From: Cercozoa sp. M6MM
Lineage: Eukaryota; Endomyxa: Ascetosporea
Assembly (NCBI GenBank): GCA_040357565.1
Contig: JBDODJ010000030.1
Length of the DNA stretch: 64,000 nt
Reading direction: 5' to 3' (one strand)
A program made the position numbers and the translations under genes. Positions 24,906-39,445 of this stretch are shown here, one piece after another; position 1 is the first letter of the stretch; every line of letters begins with the position of its first letter. Below the pieces are notes generated by a model. The model did not search any database. It saw only the letters and a program-made list of their open reading frames with translations, and had not been told where the DNA came from.

Positions 24906-24975
24906 GATCGTTTTTGATCATTTGGCCGCCTAAAGACAGTGATCGTTTTTGATCATTTGGCCGCCTAGAGACAGT
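24906..24975. repeat. 35-bp direct repeat, two copies
   Basis: Two tandem copies (24906-24940 and 24941-24975) differ at one base. Each holds the partly palindromic TGATCGTTTTTGATCA and then TTTGGCCGCC. They lie between the divergent starts of the secreted protein (24745, minus) and the tiny gene (25015, plus), so they may be a shared promoter element. Confidence 0.85.
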
Positions 24976-25014
24976 GCTTGTACCTGCTACTCGCTGTACT
25001 GTACTAGTTTTCGC

Positions 25015-25205
25015 ATGAGTGGCAAGCCTGAGACCAAGACAGCGGCAGAGCTCGTGGCCGACAACGCAGGTTTTCCCGACTCTTTGTTGCTCTCGGTGGA
25101 CGAGTTTCTGTGAAAAGCGCAGGTGCCTCGGGTGCTCCTGCCGAAAAGACACCAGCTGTGGTGCCCACGACCACGTCAGTTAGCGGACCGCCACCTCCAG
25201 TCTAA
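25015..25205 (+). CDS. Candidate 44-codon protein in two exons
   Basis: ATG at 25015 opens MSGKPETKTAAELVADNAG. Read straight through, the frame stops after DEFL. If GTTTTC...GCGCAG is removed as a small intron (about 54 bases), the reading continues ASGAPAEKTPAVVPTTTSVS then GPPPPV-stop at 25205. Both halves have the acidic-then-Pro/Ala/Thr composition of short intrinsically disordered proteins. There is no recognisable family. The donor is not ideal, so the unspliced 32-codon reading is the alternative. A 35-bp direct repeat lies upstream and a retroelement tail starts 30 bp downstream. Confidence 0.35.
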
Positions 25206-25224
25206 CTGAACCCAGCAGCGCAAC

Positions 25225-25406
25225 AAATTCCAAACTCTTCAAGTCGACTTCGGTGTCTTGGGGAACATCAAAAGGGGAGTTGGATGGTCCTCCTTAAGCG
25301 GGCGGTTGTCACGGCCATGCTCTTGAGACCCACCCCAAACTGGTGCAGGGGAACCACATATTTGGTTTCCTAGAGACTCATCTAACTAACTAAATTCAAA
25401 ACTTTC
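25225..25406 (+). mobile_element. 5'-truncated non-LTR retroelement tail
   Basis: About 155 bp from 25241 closely match 39209-39355 in order and sequence: GTCGACTTC, GGGGAAC, AAAAGGGGAGTTG, GCGGGCGGT, ACGGCCATGCTCTTG, CTGGTGCAGGGGAAC, then a (TAAC)n tail. The flanks AAATTCCAAACTCTTC (25225) and AAATTCAAAACTTTCG (25392) agree at most positions, like an aged target-site duplication. It has no coding capacity and lies just beyond the stop of the PH-RCC1 gene. Confidence 0.75.
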
Positions 25407-25486
25407 GTTCAGTTTTACGTTCTTGGAAAACGAGATTGAAACAAAGACGTGGAATGTGTCCCAGCGCAGTATACGGCGTGGCGTGA

Positions 25487-26601
25487 TTAGGAGCGCACAG
25501 GCGTGCCGAGGAAGCGCTTGCCGGTGCGTTCCTCCTCGCGGTGCACGGCCATGAAGAGCGACGAGTGACCGGCGGCGGCCACGAGACGCACGTCCTGCCC
25601 TGCCAGTGCCGCCACCGGCGAGAACTCGCTGCGTTTCGGCACGTACTGCGCAGGAATAGGGGCATAGCACATAGAGGCATAGCACATAGGCATAACACAT
25701 AGAGTCATAGTCAGGAGGCACAGAGGGAAGGAGGGTAGGGTGACTCACCTTGGGATCAGCACCAAGCTGTCCACGCGCATTGTCGCCAGTAGTCATAACG
25801 ACACAGTCGGTCTTGTTGCCGTCATCGCCACCTTGCTCGTCGTCGTTGGTGTGGTCGATCTCGCCCATGCCTGCCGAGGTGTCACTACCCGGAGGGGAGC
25901 AAGGGTAGGGAGGGATCGGGTAGGGTGGAGGTAGAGGGTAGGGTGGGGGAGGGGATATGGGATAGGGGTAGAGGGTAGAGGGTAGAGGGTAGAGGGTAGA
26001 GTTAGAGGGTAGGGTAGAGGGTAGGGTAGAGGTAGAGGGTAGAGGGTAGGGGTAGAGTTAGAGGGTAGAGGCTGGGGTATAGGTAGAGGGTAGAGGGTAG
26101 GGAATAGGCTACCTGACCACAATGACGGTATGTCGCAGACCACAGGCCACGTGTTTCACGGCAAAGGACTGCGCCAGTCGCTGCACCAGTTTCGGTCGCA
26201 GCACGGGCCGCATCGTGCCCTCCACGCCGAGCTGTCCATGCAGGTTGCTGCCCCACACGTACAGTCGCGACGGCGGACAGCCCAGGCGGCGCTGCAGCTG
26301 CGATTTCACCACTGGGGGCAAGGGATAGGGTAGGGTAGGGTAGGCAGAGTGTCGGGGGGGGGGGGGGGGGGGTATGGGGGTAGAGATACATTCGATAGCG
26401 ACGGAGTGCACAGCGCCGGCGTCGATGTCGACCACGGTGCCGTCCTTGGTGACGTTGACTTCCGTGGGCGCGTGCCGGTCGTTCGTGTCGCCGACGCCGA
26501 GTTGTCCATTGGCGTTCCAGCCCCAGGCCCACACATGCGCCGACGACATCGCCAACGTGTGTCGGGAACCACAGGCCACCTGGGAGAAAGGATAAAGGAG
26601 G

Positions 26602-26648
<47 letters not shown>

Positions 26649-26748
26649 NNNNNNNNNNNNNNNNNNNNNNNNNNNNNNNNNNNNNNNNNNNNNNNNNNNN
26701 NNNNNNNNNNNNNNNNNNNNNNNNNNNNNNNNNNNNNNNNNNNNNNNN

Positions 26749-26794
<46 letters not shown>

Positions 26795-28581
26795 GCGGGG
26801 GGGGGGGGGCAGGGTAAGGGTATGGACACCTTGCGCACACGTCGCTTCTTGGCCTCGGCCTTGGTGAGCGGCGAGTCGCTTCGGTCCTCCTGACTTTCGT
26901 CCTGCAAGGACGAGAAGACATCTTCCAGCGGCGTTGGCGTCGCTGTCGCTGACTGTTGCTGCACCACGTCGAGTTGTGTCACCACGCGTGGCAGCAGCAG
27001 GGCTGGCAGGGCCGTCAGGGTGCCTCCACCTGGCGGGCAGGGGTAGGGGTAGGGGTAGGAGTAGGGGTAAGGGAAGGGTAGGGGTAGAGGCAAGGGAAGG
27101 TAGGGGTAGGGGTAAGGGTAAGAGAAGGGTAGGGTAGGGGTAGGGGTAAGGGAGGGTAGAGGCAACCCTACCAAAGGAAGCATTGGGCACATCAGTGACG
27201 GCATAGATGACGCCTTCGTCGTCATCGCTCTCCTGCAGCTCCGGTAGCGTCGTGTAGCCAAAGCCATTGGCATCGATCACGGCCATCACCGAGTCCGCCT
27301 GCGGCACCGGCGGCGTCGACGGCGGACATCCGCACTGACCGCAATCGTTGGCACCCTACCCAGAGGGGTATAGGGCGGGGTGTATGGGGTCTAGAGGGTA
27401 GGGTACTAAGGGGTAGTACCCAACAGAAGACGCGGCCATCGCGAGCCACTGCAACTGAATGCTGCGCACCTGCCGCCACCGACTCAATGTGCAAGCCTTC
27501 TTTGCTCTCGTTGCTCTGGGGTAGGGTATCGGTAGGAGGCAGGTAGGGTAGGATGCAGGTAGGGGTAGGGGTAGGTGTAGGGTAGGGTAGGGTAGAGGCA
27601 GAGGAGTAGGGGTAAGGGTAAAGGTAGGGACAGGATAGGGTAGAGGCAGGGTAGAGGTAGAGGCAGGGTAGAGGTAGAGGGAAGAGGTAGAGGGTAGAGG
27701 TAGAGGTTAGGAGTAGGGTACCTGAACAAAGCCGGGGAAGTCGACCAGCGTCGGTTGCGAGGCGTCCAGTGTGTGACCCAGACCAAGCTGTCCCATAAAG
27801 TTACTGCCCCAGGCCAAGACGCGACCTCGCTCTGTCACGGCCAGAGTGTGCGAGTCGCCACAAGCCAGTTGCCGCACCACCGACAGTGCCGGCGCGATCG
27901 GTCGCAGTACGCGCGGACGGAACGAGTCCACGGGAAGACCGGTGCCGACCCTGCTGCCGGCACCGACGAGTTTCACGGCACCGCCCGACTGCGCCACCAC
28001 TGCCACTAGGTGCTACTCAAGGGGCACGAGTAAAGGGGGTACAGGTAGGGAGAGGTAGGGGTAACAGGTAAAGGGCAAAGCACCTGTGGACCCACGGCAA
28101 TGTCGCGCACAAAGCCAATGCGCATGTGCGAACTGCCCGAAGCAGAAAGCTGCTGCACCACCGTTGGTTTGTCTTGCGAGGCCTATCTCAAGGTACAACC
28201 ATAGTACTAAAATTCAGGTACTGACATGTCTGTGTGTACAGGGAATGTACACTCGGGTAGCCATTGCCGAACTGTCCCCAGTCATTGCAGCCGCACGCGT
28301 AACAGTCAAACGTCAATTGACGTCCCTTGGTGTCCGTTTGGTCGCGCAAAGTGACTGCCTGTACTCATGCGAGTCTACTCATACCAAGCATAGGAAGACA
28401 AGGTCAAAAGCCTACAGTGCCGCCGATGCCGCCACCTCGCTCACGCTCGCGTTGCATAGCACGCAATGCGTTGGCCTGGTCGCGCAGGGCGTCCACGTCC
28501 AAGTCACCTCTCGACAGTGCGTACAACGCTTGCACCCACGCGTCCAACTGTTAACATAGTACAGAGCTAAAAGGTGTGTGT

Positions 28582-28644
<63 letters not shown>

Positions 28645-29573
28645 GGCAAGCTAACAATACCTCTTGCTCATCGCGACAGGCAAGATCGAGCGATTCTACT
28701 CTCGCGTCGGCAGCAGCGTTGCTCGCGCGGTAAAAGATACTACATACAAACTCCAGTCACACACACACACACATACATACACGTAGTTAGCAGTAGAGAC
28801 TGAATGTACCTGAAACAAACATTTTGGAGATCGTCGCGTTGCGCCTTTTGAAACTTGGCCGTGTGCTGTCCGACACGCACTTCGAGAATATCGTCCATCG
28901 GCACCTGCGTGCGGTCCGAGCGCTTGCTACTGTGCCAATGCAGGGTCCGGTAGTCGGTCGACAACCAGAACTCGCGTGTCTTTGGGTGACCCTTGCTACC
29001 GAACTTGAGCAGCGGCGTTTTCTAAATGAAAGCATACTCAGTCAGCAGTTGCAACTCTACATTCTCAAGGTTTTGAGAGAGAACCAACCTCCTTGATGCG
29101 CTCGATTGCTCGCACGAGATCTTCGTTGAGTTCAAGTCGCTTGCGACGCATGTTCAAGTCCTGCAGCTTCGCGAACGTCTCTCGCACACCGGCCTTGTTC
29201 GAGCTCTTGCCCTACACGGAGAGTCGAGCGAACTGAAGAGCCGAGAACTGCAAGCAAGGCACCAAGCTACCAAAGTGCCGAACTGAGACTTGCGACGCGG
29301 CTTGCGCCCGCCGGCAAAGATCGACTTGCGCTTGTCCATATTGTGCAGGCTTGGCTGTTGGCACCTCCGGACGACGATCGACTTTCGTGGCTCACTGGTC
29401 CACTCAGTGCACCAACCCCGTAGCACAGGCGACAAAAAACACTCTGCACGTCCGTCTGCACGAGTCTCACGGCCTCTATGCACTCACAAAGCGCTGACAA
29501 TTTTGGGATCACTGGAGCCGATAGAAGAGCCACTCGAGCTGGAGAAAGTGGCCCCAAACGCTTGTGTACTCAT
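25487..29573 (-). CDS. PH domain plus RCC1-repeat protein
   Basis: RCC1 repeats form a seven-bladed propeller that often binds or regulates small GTPases; a PH domain targets membranes. The first exon is MSTQAFGATFSSSSGSSIGS; the next gives MDKRKSIFAGGRKPRRKSQF. Then KAGVRETFAKLQDLNMRRKR, a PH-like region with FWLSTDYRTLHWHSSKRSDR, LEVRVGQHTAKFQKAQRDD and LDAWVQALYALSRGDLDVDA, the order found in plant PRAF-type PH-RCC1 proteins. The propeller exons include RQLACGDSHTLAVTERGRVL, AWGSNFMGQLGLGH, VACGSRHTLAMSSAHVWAWG and LYVWGSNLHGQLGVEG. The end is AAAGHSSLFMAVHREEERTG with GTPVRS-stop at 25487. I see no FYVE or BRX module. Introns are long C-rich (TACCC)n tracts on the sense strand, one with a 100-N gap in a TG array. 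Confidence 0.8.
25905..28080 (-). repeat. C-rich (TACCC)n-like intronic tracts
   Basis: Introns of the PH-RCC1 gene at about 25905-26105, 26310-26395, 27040-27170, 27360-27420, 27520-27720 and 28020-28080 consist mostly of CTACCC/CCCTAC variants on the sense strand. Exons between them are normal. The range given spans all these tracts. Confidence 0.85.
26604..26791. repeat. (TG)n microsatellite with 100-N gap
   Basis: A TG array is interrupted by N at 26649-26748 in an intron of the PH-RCC1 gene. Its size is unknown. Confidence 0.95.
28575..28642. repeat. (TG)n microsatellite
   Basis: A nearly perfect TG array lies in the PH-RCC1 intron after the exon coding LACRDEQE. Confidence 0.95.
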
Positions 29574-29788
29574 TCCTACGTGTTGTTGTTATCTCTTAAC
29601 ACAACACTCAAGACTTAAGAGACACGTGACTGCGCGTTGAAGACTTTCCGCGCGGAGCGTGTAAATTTATTGGATTCTGCTGTTCGGCGACCTGCGCAGA
29701 TCGGAAAAGCAAAAGCGAACTCTCCCTTTCTTTTTGTCGTCCGCACTTTGAGGACGTCATTGCACTGTACCATCAACTGACAGTTATT
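29574..29788. promoter_or_regulatory. Divergent promoter of PH-RCC1 and VMP1 genes
   Basis: These 215 bp separate two divergent starts. They contain TTTCCGCGCGGA (29645-29656), a copy of the palindrome repeated across the window that also resembles an E2F-type site. Regulatory function is inferred from position only. Confidence 0.45.
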
Positions 29789-31624
29789 ATGCAAGAAGCC
29801 AAGACAGCCGGTACGTTTCTACTGCATTTGTGCAAATCGCGATCAATGGTCCCCTTTTGTGCAGACCTGTCGGCCTTGTCGGATGCTGAATTCGGCGAGC
29901 TTGAGAAACGCATTGTGGCCGAGCTTTCCGAGGCGCGCGAGCGACTGGTAATCTGGCGACGTCCTCTCTCGGTGTTGCAGCACTTCTCATGCTCGGTTGC
30001 TTCTGGTAGTTTTGCTTTTCGTATTTTCGCATTTCGCGAATTTTGCACGTTTCTCTGCTCCGACAGGTGTTGTGGATGCCACAAAAGGCGCTTTGCGCAT
30101 CGCGCGCACGCGACCTGTTCTGGTTGGCATGCTTCTCGCCACTCTGGGCGGCATCGTCGCTGGCAGACTAATCCCAGGCTCTCACACTGGTAAAATTACT
30201 CAAGAGAACTTCCGCAAAAATGAGAAATTTATTGTTCTTTTTGACAGAGTTGTTTGACACTGCCGAAGCTGCAATTATGTGGACTGGCTGGTGGCTGTTG
30301 CTCGGTGTGCTGTCGAGCATCGGACTCGGCACAGGCATGCACAGTGGGTACACTTTTTCTCTCTCTGAATTTGGACAGAAGAGATTGATCTTGTGTTGTG
30401 CAGACTGCTGTTTTTGTTTCCGTTCATCGCTAAGGTTTGTTTGGCTGCCACTACGTGCGGAAACACGGATTTTGCCGTCTACGGTGTATGTTAAGCCTTA
30501 AAGCTCTGTGAGAAGTGTAATTTTTTGACTGATTTTGTTTTTTGTGGGTTAGGATGAGGCGTTCGAGTGCCGTAATAGTCAGGAAGGTCACTGGCCAGGA
30601 TACTGGGCCGTGTTTTTCAAAGTCGCCTACCCGGCCTTTGTCTGGGTAGGACCTGCTTTCTTCCGTTTTTGTGCTGAGTGGTAGGTGTACATAATCATTA
30701 GGGTGCCGGCACTGCGATCGGCGAGATCCCGCCCTACGTCGTGTCACGTGCCGCCAAGTTAGGTAGCTTTAAGCTTTCCATCTGTTGGTCTATTTGTTGG
30801 TCTATTTGTTGGTCCATTTGTTGGTCTGTTTGTTGGTCTATTTGTGCCCCTGTTTGTGTATTAACTTGACTGTGTGTGTAGCCGGCGATGCAGATGCCGA
30901 CGACATTTTCGCCGAGGAGATGGGCATGGGCGACAAGGACAAGGAGGGGTCTGGCGACCAGCAAGCTGGCAACTGGGGTTTCGTCAATGCGATGCGCGAC
31001 TGGATGCTCAAGTACCTCCGGTCGCACGGCTTCTGGGCCATCCTCGCCTTTGCCTCGTGGTAGGAAACAGTAGTATATAGCAGTATGGCACAGTATGGAG
31101 GGTGTGAGCTCAGGCCAAACATGGCGTTCGACTTGTGTGGCATTGCGTGCGGCCACTTTTTGATTCCGTTCGGCACGTTCTTTGGCGCCACTTTCCTCGG
31201 CAAGGCCGTCATCAAGATCGGCATGCAAACGGCCTTCTTTGTGGCGCTCTTCTCGGAACACCTGCTGTCGGCTGTCATTGCTCTGGTGCCAACTGCGCTT
31301 TACCCCCTACCTCTTCTTTACCCTCCCTCGTGCAGTTGGAAGTGCACGCGCCCGACGGCATTGCGAGCAAGGTGGACGAGTTTCTGGAGGCGCAAAAGCG
31401 TCGCTTCCTGGAGGGCAACGTCAGCACGCATGGTACTGCCTTCCTCCTATCCTATCCCATCCCTCTATTTTGTCTGTTCACATCTGTTGTTGATTGACTC
31501 AGAGGAAGAGCCGCAGCCCTTGCTGGCGCGGGCCTGGGGATGGTTTATGGTGCTCTTCATCGGCGGCTTTGCGCTCTCCATCGTGCACTCGTTCGCGCAG
31601 CAGCGCCAGCGCCGGTTCTTTCTT

Positions 31625-31710
<86 letters not shown>

Positions 31711-31720
31711 NNNNNNNNNN

Positions 31721-31769
<49 letters not shown>

Positions 31770-31852
31770 GCATACTCGATGTGCGGTCTCTGCATAGTCA
31801 AGACAAGACCACCGTGGAGGCCTTGCGCACGCGACGCGCCAAGCAGCACTAA
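29789..31852 (+). CDS. VMP1: VMP1, vacuole membrane protein 1 (ER scramblase, autophagy)
   Basis: VMP1 is a multi-pass ER membrane protein with phospholipid scramblase activity, needed for autophagosome formation and lipid-droplet and ER contacts. Start MQEAKTAG, then [20 protein letters not shown] and [17 protein letters not shown] (the family's LWRxPLxxLxYF). Membrane segments follow: [40 protein letters not shown] with GTGMHSG. Then [33 protein letters not shown], an acidic loop, and the VTT/DedA core [60 protein letters not shown]. The last exons give [34 protein letters not shown] and [13 protein letters not shown]. All hallmark motifs are present. A CT microsatellite with a small N gap sits in the last intron. 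Confidence 0.9.
30784..30846. repeat. 12-bp tandem repeat in VMP1 intron
   Basis: About five copies of a TTGGTCTATTTG-like 12-mer fill the intron before the exon beginning [14 protein letters not shown]. The sense strand is T-rich and precedes the AG acceptor. Confidence 0.85.
31622..31767. repeat. (CT)n/(CA)n microsatellite with 10-N gap
   Basis: The array begins CTCTCT, passes through a short CA block and continues as CT, with N at 31711-31720. It lies in the last VMP1 intron. Confidence 0.95.
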
Positions 31853-32213
31853 CAATCGCGCGCGTTAATGCAATAGTAACTAGCAGTACCTTACATTGCA
31901 TGCGATGCAGCTGCTGAACAGCCTACGCAAACGGATCTTCCGTTCACGACAGTCAAATAGAAAACTTAACTAAAATAATTGATCGCCAGCCGCTGCCGGA
32001 AACAGTCATTTTTCAGGCATGTTTCGTCACGGTTTCCTCTGGCTGGACTCTTCTGGTTGCAATTTATTGCAAAGTACTCGAAAAATGCCTAGCCCAGAAC
32101 ATACTGTACCCTACGCTGAGTGGTCAATTATCAGCTGCGTGACCCTTCTGTCATAGCGTAGTGCATATTCTTCATTTCCTATGAAAACTGGCGGACGACT
32201 GGAACCAACGGAA
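31853..32213. other. Convergent intergenic spacer
   Basis: About 360 bp lies between the VMP1 stop and the stop of the next minus-strand gene. I see no exon, repeat or RNA gene in it. Confidence 0.5.
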
Positions 32214-32933
32214 CTACTCAACATCGGCTGGCTCGTCACTGATGCCGAGCTGGTCCTCTAGCTTGCGCAACGATGCCTTGGCCTGCTGCTCGCCCTCAAA
32301 GTACACGGGTCCAATGCGAGAGTAGTCCACCTGCACAAAATGTCTAGTGTACACCAGACCAAGAGGTGAATGAACGGGTTACCTCGCGTCCCTCGGCCTT
32401 GGCAGCGTCAATCTCATTCCGACGACGGTCGAGAAACTCTCGCCAGTCCGTCTTACGCGACTGCCGGCGCATTGCGAGGTACGACACCTGCCAAAACCAA
32501 TCAATCAATCAATCGCAATCAATCAGTCAACCGGTCAATCAGTCAGTCACCAAAAAAAGGTCACAAAAAGGTCAAACGTACAGTCGAGGAGACATTGTCG
32601 AATCGGTTGGCCACGTTGAGTCCAATGAGACACCCGGGCACAAAACCAACGATAGCGAACAGACCGAGACTTCTTCTCACCTTGGCCCAAGTCTGCGTAG
32701 CAGTCAGTCAAACAATCACAGGGGTTTTTTGAAGCACGAAAACGCACCACATCCAGATGTCTGGTCTGTATGGCGCGGTGCGCTAGCATGGAAACGCAGC
32801 AGAAAGCACCCCATTTGGCACCGCCGTTAATCAGCAAGTCATACGTGCGGATCTGCGTCAAGAAATCAAATGGCTTCGCTTTCCGCGTGGGCTGGTCACC
32901 CTCGAGTTGCGCCAAGGGATCCACGTTTCCCAT
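32214..32933 (-). CDS. Small membrane protein, probably organellar
   Basis: A three- or four-exon gene encodes about 155 residues. It starts MGNVDPLAQLEGDQPTRKAK, then FLTQIRTYDLLINGGAKWGA with a hydrophobic run FCCVSMLAHRA. A second exon gives WAKVRRSLGLFAIVGFVPGC and LIGLNVANRFDNVSS, a second hairpin-like membrane segment. The soluble tail is VSYLAMRRQSRKTDWREFLD, RRRNEIDAAKAEGREV, then DYSRIGPVYFEGEQQAKASL and ends SDEPADVE-stop. Two closely spaced transmembrane stretches and a charged tail suit a small mitochondrial or ER membrane protein. I do not recognise the family. Confidence 0.6.
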
Positions 32934-33264
32934 GCTTATGCGGTGTTAGCACGCACTCTCTGTCACCACATCTACTATCTGCAGTGATCGGTGAGTTCAC
33001 TTTACTGTAGGTTTCGTCCAACACGACCGTCCGAGTGGACGAGTATTCGAGACGATCATTTCTTGATCGTTGTGCGTCGTGGACTACGGTACGCAGTTGT
33101 GCGAGAGAGTGCAATAAAGTGGCACCTGAGCTGTCTGCACACTCATACTGTGGCACACAGTGCACTAATCGCAGCGTCTGCTTCTGCCTTTTGGTCAGAA
33201 AAATCAAGGCAAAAGAGTCTCCTCGGTGCGCGAACAGAGTCAGCCGGTTTGATTGGTCCAAGGC
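32934..33264. other. Divergent intergenic spacer
   Basis: This is about 330 bp between two divergent starts. It is presumably a bidirectional promoter. A plus reading here (33035-33265) shows no splice links, and I see no repeat. Confidence 0.45.
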
Positions 33265-38396
<5,132 letters not shown>

Positions 38397-38569
38397 ACGG
38401 ACAGAGCCCGTCCACTCATTTATAGAAAGCCAGGTGCGCTGGTGTATCCGTAAGGACTCGGACTGCAGCGTACGCGTAGTTGATCAGGTGTTCCCTTCAG
38501 TTTGTTGTACATATACGTTCAGTTTAACAGTATCGTTAATCGACACGAACTGGCATGTACAGTAACTCG

Positions 38570-39368
38570 ACTGGGACAGTACAGAATAGCCAAAGAGCGC
38601 AAACTCAGCATCGCAGACATTCGCACACTCTCAAGATTCCTCTGCAACAGACTTGGAAGCTTCAAGTACTACAACTACGCCCAAATACCGCGAAAGTGCA
38701 ATGAATGCAATGCCAGAGGCAGACTCAGGACTCCCAACTGCAAGGGATGCAAACAAAGACTACAAAAACGGGAAGTAAGCGAGTGCCCCGACTGCGCGGG
38801 TACCTGGGAAAATGCAGAAGACACTCTCGACACGTACCACCGATTGCTGGAATGCAAGGTAACGGAAGCTATTAGACACAACACCAATGCGGCCCAATGG
38901 CGCACAATTGAAGACATACTGGCCAACCCTGAGAACCTAGCAACACTCAACAGAATGCACCAAGGCACCAAGATCTCCTGGGACGAGGAAGCAACTGTCG
39001 AAGGACAACCAGCCTCCCAGCAGGTAATGGACCGAGAGGTCCCCGACATAGACTAGGCCACCACTCACAGCAGTGGTGGCCCCAAGTCTATGTCTGATTG
39101 CTTGCTTCGTTATCGAGTGGAGAGGCGGGAGGACGACGACGGGACGACCGACACCGCCTGCGACGCCTCTCTACTTGTAGCCCGCTACCTGCACCAACCA
39201 TGAAGTCGACTTCTGTGTCTGGGGAACGTCAAAAGGGGAGTTGTATGGTCCTACCCTAAGCGGGCGGTAGACACGGCCATGCTCTTGTGACCCACCCCAG
39301 ACTGGTGCAGGGGAACTACATAGTTGGTTTCCTAGAAGACTCAACTAACTAACTAACTGGGACAGTAC
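38570..39368 (+). mobile_element. 5'-truncated non-LTR (LINE) retrotransposon with target-site duplication
   Basis: The 13-mer ACTGGGACAGTAC occurs at 38570-38582 and again at 39356-39368, flanking a 773-bp insert. The insert carries the end of an ORF: RIAKERKLSIADIRTLSRFL, then a Cys/His cluster (CNEC, CKGC, CPDC, then TYHRLLEC), as at the C-terminus of LINE ORF2 after the reverse transcriptase. The ORF stops at about 39056 (EVPDID). The 3' region contains conserved GCGGGCGGT, ACGGCCATGCTCTTG and CTGGTGCAGGGGAAC, and ends in (TAAC)n. The reverse-transcriptase core is missing, so the copy is dead. The perfect duplication suggests a rather recent insertion. It lies just downstream of the NT-C2 gene in the same orientation. 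Confidence 0.88.
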
Positions 39369-39445
39369 GTATAGTAAGTTATACAGTCGAGTCACGGTCG
39401 GTCAATTCGGGATAACGAACGCCCGGGCCATTGACGCGGGTTTCC

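Noticed and set aside
25386-29573. Telomere-like sequence from TAGGG repeats
   Set aside because: The units vary and are confined to introns between RCC1 exons, so they are not a telomere.
31557-31901. Arg/Glu polymer on the minus strand
   Set aside because: This is the complement of a CT microsatellite in the VMP1 intron.
38502-38582. Start of the retroelement ORF before 38583
   Set aside because: The part upstream of the target-site duplication is host sequence; only the reading after 38583 belongs to the element.
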